Of a stretch of 64,000 nucleotides of DNA, positions 33,601 through 43,765 are shown in pieces (the first letter of the stretch is position 1; the number at the start of each line of letters is the position of its first letter). The notes beneath the pieces were generated by a model. The model did not search any database. It was not told the DNA's origin and was given only the letters and a program-made list of their open reading frames with translations. The position numbers and the translations under genes are program-made. Source of the stretch: Adiantum capillus-veneris (lineage: Eukaryota; Streptophyta; Polypodiopsida; Polypodiales; Pteridaceae); NCBI GenBank assembly GCA_014529385.2, contig CM043960.1, forward strand, positions 36,007,396 to 36,071,395. The letters run 5' to 3'.

Positions 33601-36039
33601 CCTAACAATCCAAACGCACCAAAAATCACACCATTGAACTTAATAGAGATTGTTGATGGGACACCACCAACTATAAACATAGCACCAGTGAATGCACTCA
33701 CACGGTCGATGCTCCAAAAGCAAAATTACATCCTCGAAGAGAGAGATGCTGCATCCATTGGCCGAGCGAGAAAGAAGAAAACACGAAGAAAGAAATCCCT
33801 TAATGCTTCTAGCTCAAAACCTAGTTCAAAGACTAACATAGGGACAGGAGAGGATCCCGTGTATATGAATGACCCTGAGGATGACTCAGATTTGATAGAG
33901 ACCACGAAGACCAAAACTGTTACTACAAAGGAAAAAGCCAGTGAGGAGGATCACGAGAGGGAATTACGACAAACACCAAAAGAGTATTCAAAGTTAAACC
34001 ACCCAGTTGCGAACCCCCAAGATAAGCCACGAGAGACAAAAAATGAGGATTGCAAGAGAAAGATTGGAACCTATCCAAACCCAACAGTGGAAATTGAACG
34101 AGTCCAACAACTGAGGGGTTTGGTGGAAGAAACTCAACAAAAATTAGAACCTGAATCCAAACATATCCAGATGTCGAACACAGTGTTTCCCACACAAGTT
34201 CAACCTCACAAGAACTACAGGCCGTTAGCTATACCCAGTATCATTCGAGAAGAGAGTGAGGGTAGGACATCTGAAAGTGGACACACACCTTTCCTACTAG
34301 AGAGAATGTTTGGTGAGGGAATGTCCGACCCCCTTGAGGAAGTGGAGATTCCATCTTCACCATTCTCTTGTCAGGGTCCTACGTCCCACAAGATGCCATT
34401 AAATGTTGCCAAGCTTATGGATTTCATGTCCTCAGAAATACGTACGACTATCATATCTAAGTTATACGGAGATCCAGAATTATTCCTAGCACTGCGAGCG
34501 TTTCTCAATGGAGAATTACAGGCCGGATTACCACAGTTTGCACATATGAACAAACCTGACTCGGTAATGAATGATGAGGAACATTTAGCTCCACCATCTG
34601 ACCTAGCGGGACATGAATCTATAATTGAAATACCCGTTAACAAGTTGGGGCAATACTTTGAAGGTGATGAATCTAATGCTACTCTACCAATCACTACTAA
34701 AGGATTAACTGTAAAGGGGGTCCTTGACGGTGGTGCGGGAGTCAGCATGGTGACAAAGAGTTGTTGGGAGTCCATGGGGAGACCTCACCTTGAAGCCACA
34801 AGCGTAGTGGTAAAAATGGCTAATGGATCTATTGTTACGCCTATTGGAAGGCTAAAGGATCTCAAGATCAAGGTCTTGGGACACAAGGTAAGGCAGACTT
34901 TCATTGTTATGGATTTTTCCAAGCATCCTATGTCATTTGAGATGATCTTAGGGCGTCCATTCATGAGAGAATCAAAAACGGTGCATGACTGGTCCAAAAA
35001 CCACGTCTACTTACAGTTCCAAGACTCTGTCATTCGAGTTGATCTTTTAAGTGGTCGAATGCATCCTCTAGGAAATAAATTCATCATTGATAATCGATCA
35101 GACACAAAAATTCACTCAGCTCCATTACAGTATTGTTACACGTGTAACGAAGACACGGATATTGGGGAGAACTCTCCTTATATGGATATCCTACCCGGAA
35201 TGGATGAGTCAGACAATGTCAATTGGGTACACCTAGCGGCAACTATAGATACATGGGGAGCTAGAGGAACAACCTGGGTAACACCAGATGGGGAAGAGAT
35301 ACCACACATTGCACCAGTAAACATGTTAGGTGTAGCGCATGTAACATCCGATGATAAGAAAGAGGCACACCTACCTGAGAGTGAAACTGATGATTCCTCA
35401 AAGGCTTCAGGCCAATACACATCAGAAACGGAATCTCAGGGAGAAATGGATTCAAAACCTGAGGAAACATCGAGTGAACCAAGTATAGAAACTAAACACT
35501 CAAGGCCTAGTACGACCATCTATGGTAATTTATATGAGAGTGCAGAAGATACAAGCGAAGACCTATCAGGCGAGTCGAGTTCAAACATTTCCCAAAATCA
35601 AAACCTTAACAAGAAACAAAGGTCATATAAGAGACGACGATATCGAGCAAATGTGAGAGCTAGGATACACAAGGAAAGATCTACTGCAGAATGGCTTAGC
35701 TATCTAGGGGCATGTGATGCTCATCGAAAGCTAGTAGACAATTGGGGTGAACATCTCCAGAGTGTCATGTGGTGCAGCCCGCGACCCATTGACCTCGCTC
35801 AATTGGAGGTTACAGAGCCGAAATTGAGTCAAACTATAAGAAGACGTCAAAACCGAGAGTTAGCACAACAACAAAAGGAGGCAGAACTAAAAGAAAGGTC
35901 TCTGTCAGGACAAGAGCCTGCTGACTTACATACGGCTCCTGTAAATCTTATAACATGGGGGAGCGAAAGGTTGTGTATGCCAAAGCCCAACGAATACCTA
36001 CCAATGGAAGCAGTGGAGTCTATGATGGTCCAGCGGTAG
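30604..36039 (+). pseudogene. gag-pro: gag-protease polyprotein of the gypsy element (one in-frame stop)
   Basis: The frame runs from the first ATG at 30,604 (the frame opens after a TAG at 30,550) to TAG 36,037-36,039, broken only by TAA at 31,405-31,407, probably a former CAA. Order: a Ser/Pro-rich N-terminus; a Retrotrans_gag domain at about 32,215-32,720 (FSGDGDARKHMEVFEHV, LSGKARDWYRTLR, ESVRDFISRLNNLNSRC); four zinc knuckles at 32,920-32,958, 32,989-33,030, 33,448-33,486 and 33,562-33,600; a basic/acidic linker with RARKKKTRRKK; a retropepsin-like domain at about 34,640-34,990 with LDGGAGVSMV in place of the usual D-S/T-G, and MILGRPFM; then an acidic, Ser-rich tail. Gag forms the virus-like particle and the protease matures it. 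The pol frame overlaps the 3' end in -1. Confidence 0.88.
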
Positions 36040-39000
36040 TTAAAGAGATAGATTTAGCAAAACCAGGTGAGGAGTCTAAACCAGTCTTTATTGCTCAAGA
36101 CCTTACCAAAACTGAAGAGGCTGTACTTAAGGAGCTCCTCAAGGAATACAAGGATATCTTTGCTTGGACATATCATGACATGAAGGGCGTTTCACCTTCT
36201 GTGGTGCAACATACAATTCCCATGATCAACATTGGTAAACACGTCTAGCAACGACCCTATCCAATGAATCCTAAGTACGCCAAAATCGTACAAGAGGAGA
36301 TTGAAAAACTTATCCAATGTGGATTCATATACCCTATTGAGCACTCAGAATGGGTTTCTCCAATAGTCATTGTGCCAAAAAAGAATGGGAAACTAAGAGT
36401 GTGCGTGGACCTCAAGAAAGTTAATGCAGCTACTAGGAGAGATCATTATCCCTTGCCATATTCAGAACATGTGCTTGAAAGAGTTGCGGGCAAGTAAGCT
36501 TATGTCTTTTTAGATGGGTACTCTGGTTACAATCAAATCACAATTGCATTAGAAGACCAAGCTAAAACTGCTTTTATCACAGAGTTTGGAGTGTTTGCAT
36601 TTCGTGTTATGTCTTTTGGCTTAACAAATGCCCCTGCTACATTCCAACGATTAATAAACACTGCGTTTAAAGAATTTCTAAGGGAGTTTTGTGAAGCTTT
36701 CCTAGACAACCTTTGTGTTTATTCTTCTTGGGAGAAGCATTTGTTATATCTATGAAAAATATTTGAAAGGTGCAGATTTTATCGCATCTCATTGAACCCT
36801 TTCAAATTCCAATTTTGGGTTAAGCATGGAGTCATTCTAGGGCATATAGTGTCCAAGAACGGGATATCCACAGATCAGAGTAAGATTAAAGCCATTGCCG
36901 ATTTGCCACCACCTACGAACTATAAAGGAGTTCAAAGATTTATGGACCATGTTGGTTATTATCGAAGGTTTATTTTAAACTTTGCCGAGATAGCGCGTCC
37001 ACTGTACAAGCTTCTTATCGAGTTTCACTGGACGGAAGAATGTCATCAATCTTATGAGTTATTAAAGAAGGCCCTAACAAGTGCTCCAATCCTGCGAACA
37101 CCTGATTGGAATGTACCTTTTCATGTGCATATTGATGCATCAAACTTTGCTATTGGGTGTGTTCTAACTCAACCAGGAGAACATAAATTGGACTACCCTA
37201 TTAGCTTTGCAAGTCGCCAATTAAATGATGCTGAGATGAACTACACTACTACAGAGCGCGAAGGTCTAGCTATGATTTACGCAGTAAAGAAATTTCGCTA
37301 TTACCTTCTTGCTACCAAGTTTGTGTTTTATGTTGATCATCAAGCATTGCTATATTTGGTAAACAAGCCGTGTTCCACAGGTCGAATTACACGATGGTTG
37401 TTAATTCTTCTTGAGTTTGACTTCATCGTTGTTGTGAGGCCTGGGAGGAAACATGTCATGGCGGATCATTTATCTCGTATCCCTAATGGCGAAGCTCCTA
37501 CGGGGGTTGATGATGAATTGCCTGATACTCCTTTGTTCATTGTTGAGACAATGCCTGAATGGAGTGAAAAGATTGTTAACTTCTTAGTTAATGGTTTTCC
37601 ACCCAAAGAGCTGCGAAAAGATATAGCTCCAAAATTAATCAAGGAATGCGAACCCTATTGCTTACTGGCTGGAACTCTCTATAAGAGAGGAAAAGATGAT
37701 GTTCTTAGACACTGTGCCCGTGAGGATGAGTATTTATATATTCTACAAGAGGCACACATGGGCGTAGCTGGTGGTCACTTTTCAGGAAAGTTGACTGCCC
37801 GAAAGATCTTACAGTCAGGCTATTGGTGGCCCACTCTGTTTAAGGATGCATCACTTTTTGCAAACGGATGTGATGAATGCCGACGCTTCAAGAAGCCACA
37901 AAGAAGGGATAGGATGCCTCTACATCCCATCAAGGTAACCCAACCATTTGAAAAGTGGGGCTTAGACTTTGTAGGACCAATTAGTCCGGCTGCACGTAAC
38001 ACGCAATCACAATATATCATTGTGGCTACCGACTATGTAACCAAATGGGCTGAAGCAAAAGCAACACGAAAGGCGGATTCAAAAACAACAGCTAAGTTCC
38101 TCTTTGAGAACATTATCACACGTTTTGGATGCCCCTTTGAACTTGTGAGTGACAATGGAACTCATTTTATAAATGAAGTAATAAAAGAACTCACATCAAA
38201 CTTCATGATATCTCACCACAAGTCTACACCCTATTATCCCCAAGCAAATGGCCAAGCTGAGAGTACCAACAAAACTCTCATCTCCATTTTGACAAAGACA
38301 GTTGAGGCTCATCGCACTGATTGGGACCTAAAGCTTACATCAGCTTTATGGGCTTATCGTACTGCGTATAAAGTTTCTATTAATTGCACACCGTTTAAGA
38401 TGGTGTATGGCCAAGAAGCAGTTATGCCATGGGAGTTTGTCATTCCTAGTCTTCGAGTAGCTTCTCAAGAAGGTTGGGATGGTAACCCCTTAGTGGAGCG
38501 ATTATATATCCTGGAAAGGCTAGATGAGGAGAGGCAATTAGCTGTGCGGAATGCTCTAGTGGAGAAGGATAGGAGAAAGAAGTGGTTTGATAGCCATTTA
38601 AAGGATAAAGACATCAAGGTTGGTGATAAAGTTCTTATGTACGGGGTACGTAATGAAAAGAAGAAATTGAAATACGCTGGTAATGGACCATATCGAGTGT
38701 ATGAAATTACCCCGCAAGGTACCATTAGTGTGGAGAATCTAGATGGGGTTGAAACCATTGGATTCCTTAATGGTAGTAAATTCAAAAGATATTATGATCC
38801 TCTAAGCCAGGAAGAGTTGCAAGCCATCCATCAAAAGAAGGCTGCCAAGGAACAAGCAGAGCTTAGAAAAATCCAAGCAAGAGTTGAGGCTCGAGAACGA
38901 CAACAACGTCTTAGACGCCAACGAGAGGCTAATCTGGGAATCACGCAAGCATTTTTCGAGGACACAGATGACGACTCATTAGAATCTGAGCCACCCCTAC

Positions 39001-39308
39001 GATACCCAATTGAGCTAAATAGCCCCTATCGGAAAGTACTATACAATGCCTTATTAGATACGGGAGCTAAACACGATTTGTTATCCTATGAAGTTTGGTG
39101 TCAATTAGGGAAACCGATCCTGTCCCCGAGTACGATGCAAGTCAAGGGCATTAATAAAAAGAAAACTGCTATTCTTGGAGTCCTTCAGACCCCTGTTGTC
39201 TATGGCAATGGAAGCATAGTGCAGAGGTTTCTAGTCATGCCCACGGGAGCTATGGAAGGCAGCGTAAACCTGGACGCACGTGGATGTTGCAACCAAATGC
39301 ACTATTGA
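35925..39308 (+). pseudogene. pol: pol: RT, RNase H, integrase, plus a second retropepsin-like domain
   Basis: One frame, in -1 relative to gag-pro and overlapping it by 115 bases, with stops at 36,246 (TAG), 36,495 (TAA) and 36,753 (TGA). RT: EKLIQCGFIYPIEHSEWVSP, KNGKLRVCVDLKKVNAATRR, FLDGYSGYNQI, MSFGLTNAPATFQR, then FLDN at 36,702-36,710 where FxDD is required. RNase H: HIDAS, TEREGLAMIYAVKKFRYYLL, YVDHQALLYL. Integrase: HHCC zinc site (His 37,755 and 37,776; Cys 37,869 and 37,878) and a complete DD35E triad (Asp 37,965, Asp 38,151, Glu 38,259). After the integrase tail (GPYRVYEITPQGTISV) and a Gln/Arg-rich coil comes ALLDTGAKHDLL at about 39,050, a second aspartic-protease active-site motif. 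The frame is lost near 39,272. Confidence 0.9.
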
Positions 39309-40089
39309 TTGGGATACTGGTAGTGTCACGACGCAACCACCGACTCTTACCCCTATCATTCAAGCAAAGTCACCTACGTTGCAAACTCTAGAAAAGTTGA
39401 AGGATAGCCAACATTCACAAGCTAAGGTGGTTAACTCGTCTTTGCCGGCTACCCATGAACCTAGCACTTCAACACTTGTAGTTGCAGCAAGCAGTAATAT
39501 TGCAAGTACTCAACCTGCACGACCTAAGAGTACATATCAATGGGTCCCCAAGGTCTTACTTCCAACTACCTCAAACCTCCCATCCATTCCAAGAAAAAAT
39601 TTCCCTGGAAAACCAAGAGTGCGCTCTAGGAGAGTCAAGACCAAATCACGATGGATTCCAAAACGACTATTAGAATCCCAAGGCTACTATGATGGAAATG
39701 AGCAAATTTGGGTACCTAAACGTAAAATGTGTCCTTCCCTATCGACAACAAACCCATATGAGTCAAACAGTGTAACGCTAAAGCCAATGGCAGACCGTGG
39801 GAAGGGAAAGATGACAGAATTCTACACACCTAGTCCAGAGCTAGTTTGGGCTCCAAGGCAAAACCAATTTATTCCACCTAGCTCAGGAAGGGGGGAGTTC
39901 CATGAAGCTTCTAGCTCCTCATGTAATACATCCATAGAGGTAAAAGCTTCTACACAGCCTCCACCTACAATAGTGGACCTCCATGAAGCTACAAAGGAAT
40001 CCATACCTTCCAGTGTTCAAGAATCACCTGATGAACCACTTCAAGTTCGATCCTGGGAGAGTACCTTACCACCCTTGCACCTAAGGTAA
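39275..40089 (+). CDS. Post-pol region: end of second retropepsin and W-x-P-K/R repeat protein
   Basis: This frame is +1 relative to pol and continues its second protease-like domain: TWTHVDVATKCTIDWDTGSV matches the C-terminal strand (ILGRxW...IDW) of retropepsins, so a one-base shift near 39,272 probably split one protein. Beyond it the chain is Pro/Ser/Thr-rich and carries four related blocks: YQWVPKVLLP, SRWIPKRLLES, QIWVPKRKMC and LVWAPRQNQF. The purine tract AGGAAGGGGGG at 39,895-39,905 lies inside the frame. The same region is present in the minus-strand copy at 8.1-10.5 kb, so it belongs to the family. No function is known to me; the first Met at 39,280 is unlikely to be a real start. 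Confidence 0.6.
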
Positions 40090-40183
40090 TAGAAAACTAC
40101 TGGCAAAAATCTTCACCTATAACAACTTGGAACAACTGGTTTCAAAGGGTGACGACATCATTTCAAACGGTATGATCTACCCA

Positions 40184-40194
40184 AGGAAGGGGGG
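40184..40194 (+). other. Internal purine tract AGGAAGGGGGG (second copy)
   Basis: Identical 11-mer to the tract before the 3' LTR, here followed by AG|TGTTTGTGG, so it looks like a purine tract next to an LTR-like TG start. Also present in the diverged copy near 8815. Confidence 0.7.
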
Positions 40195-40275
40195 AGTGTT
40201 TGTGGACATCCATTATTCACTTGCTTCCCTCTCAACTTTTCTCCCTGACCTCTTAATCTCCAATCTTAGGGAATG

Positions 40276-40286
40276 TATATATAAAG
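40276..40286 (+). promoter_or_regulatory. Internal TATA-like element upstream of the 3' ORF
   Basis: TATATATAAAG in an otherwise non-coding 330-base gap, 137 bases before the ATG of the 3' ORF. The other copy has a TATATATA-type sequence at the equivalent place. It could drive a separate transcript; alternatively the ORF is expressed by splicing. Confidence 0.45.
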
Positions 40287-40422
40287 CCTTATACTCACAA
40301 AAACAAGATAAAAAAGTAAAAGAGCAAGAGCCATAACACAAAATCATAAAAACGAATTATGCACAAGAACACGACCCTTGTAATATTTGCACTCTAACCA
40401 TCATCTATTTGCGTGTACAGAT

Positions 40423-40845
40423 ATGGCTAGTACGCTAGAGTCATCCACTCCTGCCTTGGGTGAGAGGTACCCTTGTTACTTTTCACAAATATTTCACATG
40501 GTCTTTCCAGTGCTTGCATGTGAATGGGATTTGATAGGTACACTAGCATGTGAGAGGAATTTTGAGGAGTTAGAATGGCTGATACGTCTCTTGACCACGT
40601 CTGATCCATACTTAGTAGAGAGCATTTCTCCCATTACACAAGCCTACCCTTTTGACCAAGATGACTATAGGCGTCTAGTGACCTTCCTAGTAAACATGGG
40701 CACCTATGATGATGAAGAAAATTTACAGGACTACACGGATGACACATATGGTCTCATGGATGATGACTTTGTTTATCTCGACGACGAAGATAGGGGTTTA
40801 GCCTTAGGGTTTCCCCCCAACCTCTACAATATCCTATTCCCTTGA
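40423..40845 (+). CDS. Small acidic 3' ORF of the gypsy element, unknown function
   Basis: 140 codons from ATG 40,423 to TGA 40,843-40,845. The start is chosen because TTTGCGTGTACAG, a good splice acceptor, ends two bases before it, and the frame is cleanly protein-like from there. The protein begins MASTLESSTPALGERYPCYF, contains ACEWDLIGTLACERNFEELE and WLIRLLTTSD, and ends in a very acidic stretch (YDDEENLQDYTDDTYGLMDD). I see no transmembrane segment or signal peptide, so it does not look like the env-like ORF of some Athila elements. A decayed version lies at 8.1-8.5 kb in the fragment copy with clear similarity, so the ORF is a conserved part of this family. Function unknown. Confidence 0.72.
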   Translation: MASTLESSTPALGERYPCYFSQIFHMVFPVLACEWDLIGTLACERNFEELEWLIRLLTTSDPYLVESISPITQAYPFDQDDYRRLVTFLVNMGTYDDEENLQDYTDDTYGLMDDDFVYLDDEDRGLALGFPPNLYNILFP

Positions 40846-42005
40846 CTCTCTACACAAACATGTGTTTTTTGTCCATTAGCATTGCCCCTATCTAATTTGC
40901 ATCCATGTTTGTTTGCTTTAATTGTGATTGGTAGCCTAATAGTCACCGCATTTGCTTAGTATTGAACATTTAATTCAATGTAATTTTTTGTCATAATCAC
41001 TTGTCTAGGTTTAAAAATCAAGCAGTCCGACTAAGCTAGTTTGACCAAGCTAGGTGTTAGAAATCTTCTCTTAATACCATGGGGAATGCCTTCCTAATAA
41101 GCAATGGTTACTTAGGTTCTTAATACAATTTAGGCAGCATTGTGTGAAATGTACTAGGGCTTTCTAGTGGGCTTGACCCTATTGACCTTTAGCTTAAGTA
41201 TTATAAAGAGAGTTTACTAGTGTGATGAGCCTGGGGAGGTGTATCAGAGTTATATGACCCCCCAAAGCTACAAAATTAAAATGATGAAAACAAACAACAC
41301 AAAAAAATATCAAAGTGCCACAATGTAAAATTTTAAGCTGGAAGAGAAATCCTTGCTTAAATTGGTACTCCACTCACATGTATCGCCTATGGTACTAGAG
41401 CCCTAGAGGTTCCCAGTGTGGGCGCTTTTCCTTGAAAAGAAAAAAACCCAAGGCATACAAAATAAGCACACACATCAAAATTGAATCACTGTGAAAAGAC
41501 TTTGGGGGGTCAAAGCAAAGGTAATCAGTCAGGCGATGATTTCATGAGAAATTCCTTTTATCGTAGGTTAACTACAAGGTCCTCTAGGTATAGCCTCTAG
41601 TCAGCCCTCGAACATGAAATACTTGGCTCTTGCGATTAAACAACTTAATTAACCAGAAAAAATTAAGAATCTTACCCATGGTATTAATAGTCGATCTCTA
41701 GTGCCTTTCGACCGTTAAATTAGCGACCCCAGACTTGTTTAATTTTTTACCTTTACATCTGTTTATGCATTTGATTACATTGCACTTTAATGCTTATTGC
41801 TGACAAATTGTTTAAAATGCTGTTACCAATCAATTGTCTGCCTAAAATTGCATATGCTTTTTAATCGCTTATGAGAATGCAATTACTGTGCAATGTTGTT
41901 TGATTTTGCAGTGACTGAAGAAGGCTAAGGACATTCATCTCAAATGCTCTTCCACCTCCACCAACGAGTTTCAACTCAATAGCTTCCGAGGACGGAATCT
42001 ACATT
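40846..42005 (+). other. Gypsy 3' untranslated region
   Basis: About 1.16 kb between the 3' ORF and the purine tract, with no coding frame. AT-rich, with several CAATG/TTAATACCATGG-like segments but no clear repeat. Confidence 0.55.
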
Positions 42006-42016
42006 AGGAAGGGGGG
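42006..42016 (+). other. Polypurine tract for plus-strand priming
   Basis: AGGAAGGGGGG followed by CA and then the TG of the 3' LTR, the expected place for the plus-strand primer. Confidence 0.9.
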
Positions 42017-42018
42017 CA

Positions 42019-42621
42019 TGTTAACCCTCACGGCTCACGGACACCCTATCACCTACGAGACGGACGTTGTAACCTACGGTGGACATTGTATTATTTATTT
42101 GGTAGAGTCAGGTACCAGGCTTGTCGGTCCAATAGGAAAAGGGTAAGAGTGATCGCCGATGAGAGGCGCACTCTAACTGGGACATTCAAGGGATTAGTTG
42201 GCTAAGCATGGGCGCCCAAGTGTGAATGGGGTGAACTCATATAAAAGCCAACTAAACCTAAAATTCACTCATTCTCTCATTTGTGCAATGCAAGAAAGGT
42301 GATCTTGCTCCATCTCCTTCTCCATCTCCTTGTGTACTAGTGTGTGTGTGTGTGTGTACTTGAGAGAGAGAGAGTGCGTGTGTGTGTGATCGAGCATTGC
42401 GGCGGCACGACGGCGGTGAAGCGGTTGAGCGCGACGTAGTGGCATCTCCTTCTTCTTCGCAGCGAGGAATCCGCTACGGCAGGAGCATAGAGCGGTGAGT
42501 GACACACCATTGCCCTCTTTTGAGCTTACTAGTTAAGCTAGTTGTGTGCTTGGAGCCGTCTGTGGCTTGCACACAGTGTTAGGCAAGTCCCTTGCTTCGA
42601 CAGTGCGGCAAGGAGCGCACA
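42019..42621 (+). repeat. 3' LTR of the gypsy element (603 bp)
   Basis: Begins TGTTAACCCTCACGGCTCAC and ends GGAGCGCACA. Compared with the 5' LTR it has about 18 substitutions, a 12-base CTCCTTCTCCAT-type insertion near 42,315 and a shorter TG run. Confidence 0.96.
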
Positions 42622-42626
42622 CAAGG
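42622..42626. repeat. Target-site duplication CAAGG (right)
   Basis: Matches 28,912-28,916. Confidence 0.93.
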
Positions 42627-43439
42627 AGAACGTCTATTGTATGAGAAAACGTTTTCCTTTGAGAAAAGGAATTCTCAAACATCTCTTTAACCCCTTTCTT
42701 GTGCACAAACACATCCACAAATTGAGCAAGCATCTAAAGGGCACGTGATATCTATAAATACAAGCATTGGAGTGCTTGGCCTATAAGAAAAGCTACAACT
42801 TTGCACCACATGGTGATCTTTGTTTGGAGCACTTTGCTCTTGTAGGTCAGTGTCAATGTCACTTGTTGAAACTCTTATATCAAATCCTACATCCACCAAT
42901 TTCTTGGCCTCTTCTAACCACAATTGAGTGCTTGTTACAACTAAAAGAACACTTGAAAAAGGGAAAGATGAGCTTACTAATCCTCCAACGTTGTCTAATT
43001 TTGATGTTGCAAACTTAAGTGGACAAATTAAGATGAAAAATGCAAAATTAATTCTCATGATATTACCTCTCCATTGAAATCATACTCATCCTTGAATAAC
43101 TAGTCCTTTTACTTTGGGTAAAGGAACCCTTTTTAACCATCTACATTCTTTCACAGTGGTGACTAAGTTCACTTGGTGCGTGGAAGACTTAGGTCTTGAA
43201 AGCATGTCTTTACTTAGCCCTTGTCATCTTTCGAAGTAGATTGGCAAGGTCTACTAGATGCTCGAGAGACTATGCTATCATAAGCATGATTCATTGTACG
43301 CATACACTTAAAGACTTAAAAAGGTTTTTTTGAAGGTTTTTTTTTAAAGGAATCTTAGAGTCAAAACAAGACAAAAATCATGATTGTTCATACCTGGTTC
43401 CTACCTTTGACATGAGTCATTGTAAGCATTTACAAGGTT
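42627..43439. other. Unassigned; likely 3' end of the chromovirus
   Basis: No readable gene. The text ACTTAAGTGGACAAATTAAG near 43,012 recurs with one change near 55,435, so part is a dispersed repeat. I could not find the LTR expected after the chromodomain. Confidence 0.4.
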
Positions 43440-43700
43440 TACATTATCCTTCAGTTGGATGTCTTGCATCCACCTTGCATCTTCAAAAGGATAATTCTTA
43501 AATTTGACAAGATATCATAGTCTTACCACTTCTCAAAACTTTTTCTTTATGTCGTATAATTCTCTTTGTCTACAAGATCGCTTCTTGACCCTCAAAATCA
43601 AGCGGTTCTTCATAGCTACTGGTTCTTTCGTGGCTCGCCCTTATAAGGTTTTAAAAGGCTCGCATGAAAGGCATTATGAATGGGCCAAGTGATAGGTAAC
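43440..43700 (-). pseudogene. Chromodomain at the end of chromovirus pol
   Basis: NAFHASLLKPYKGEP near 43,650 is followed by EAIL-TKRIIRHKEKVLRSG and, after a shift, EDARWMQDIQLKDN. This follows the chromodomain pattern (EAILD-K..R.....YLVKWK.....E.TWE). In living elements this domain directs integration to heterochromatin by binding methylated histone H3. Broken by two stops and a frameshift. Confidence 0.62.
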
Positions 43701-43765
43701 CTTAACTTATAAGTTGATTCATTGATGGACTTAAGGATTTGAAATGGGTCATAATATCTTTTCAC

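Larger units (their letters stand above)
28917..42621 (+). mobile_element. Complete Ty3/gypsy LTR retrotransposon, 13.7 kb, Athila/Tat-like
   Basis: Direct LTRs start TGTTAACC and end GCACA. The element has a tRNA-Asp-type primer site 4 bases inside the 5' LTR, a purine tract AGGAAGGGGGG 2 bases before the 3' LTR, and 5-bp target copies CAAGG on both sides. Coding order is gag, protease, RT, RNase H, integrase, which is Ty3/gypsy order. RT text (VNAATRRDHYPLPYSEHVLE), the primer type and the long 3' region recall the Athila/Tat branch, whose elements often carry extra ORFs after pol. By hand count the LTRs differ at about 18 of 585 aligned bases (about 3 percent) plus a 12-base insertion and microsatellite length, so the insertion is moderately young. 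In-frame stops and a changed RT active site mean this copy cannot move unaided. Confidence 0.96.

Noticed and set aside
40423-40845. Env-like glycoprotein in the gypsy element
   Set aside because: The protein has no signal peptide, transmembrane segment or Cys pattern; it is short and acidic.
42687-43058. 123-codon minus-strand frame as a host gene
   Set aside because: No domain recognised; part of the sequence is repeated at 55.4 kb, so it is more likely repeat-derived.
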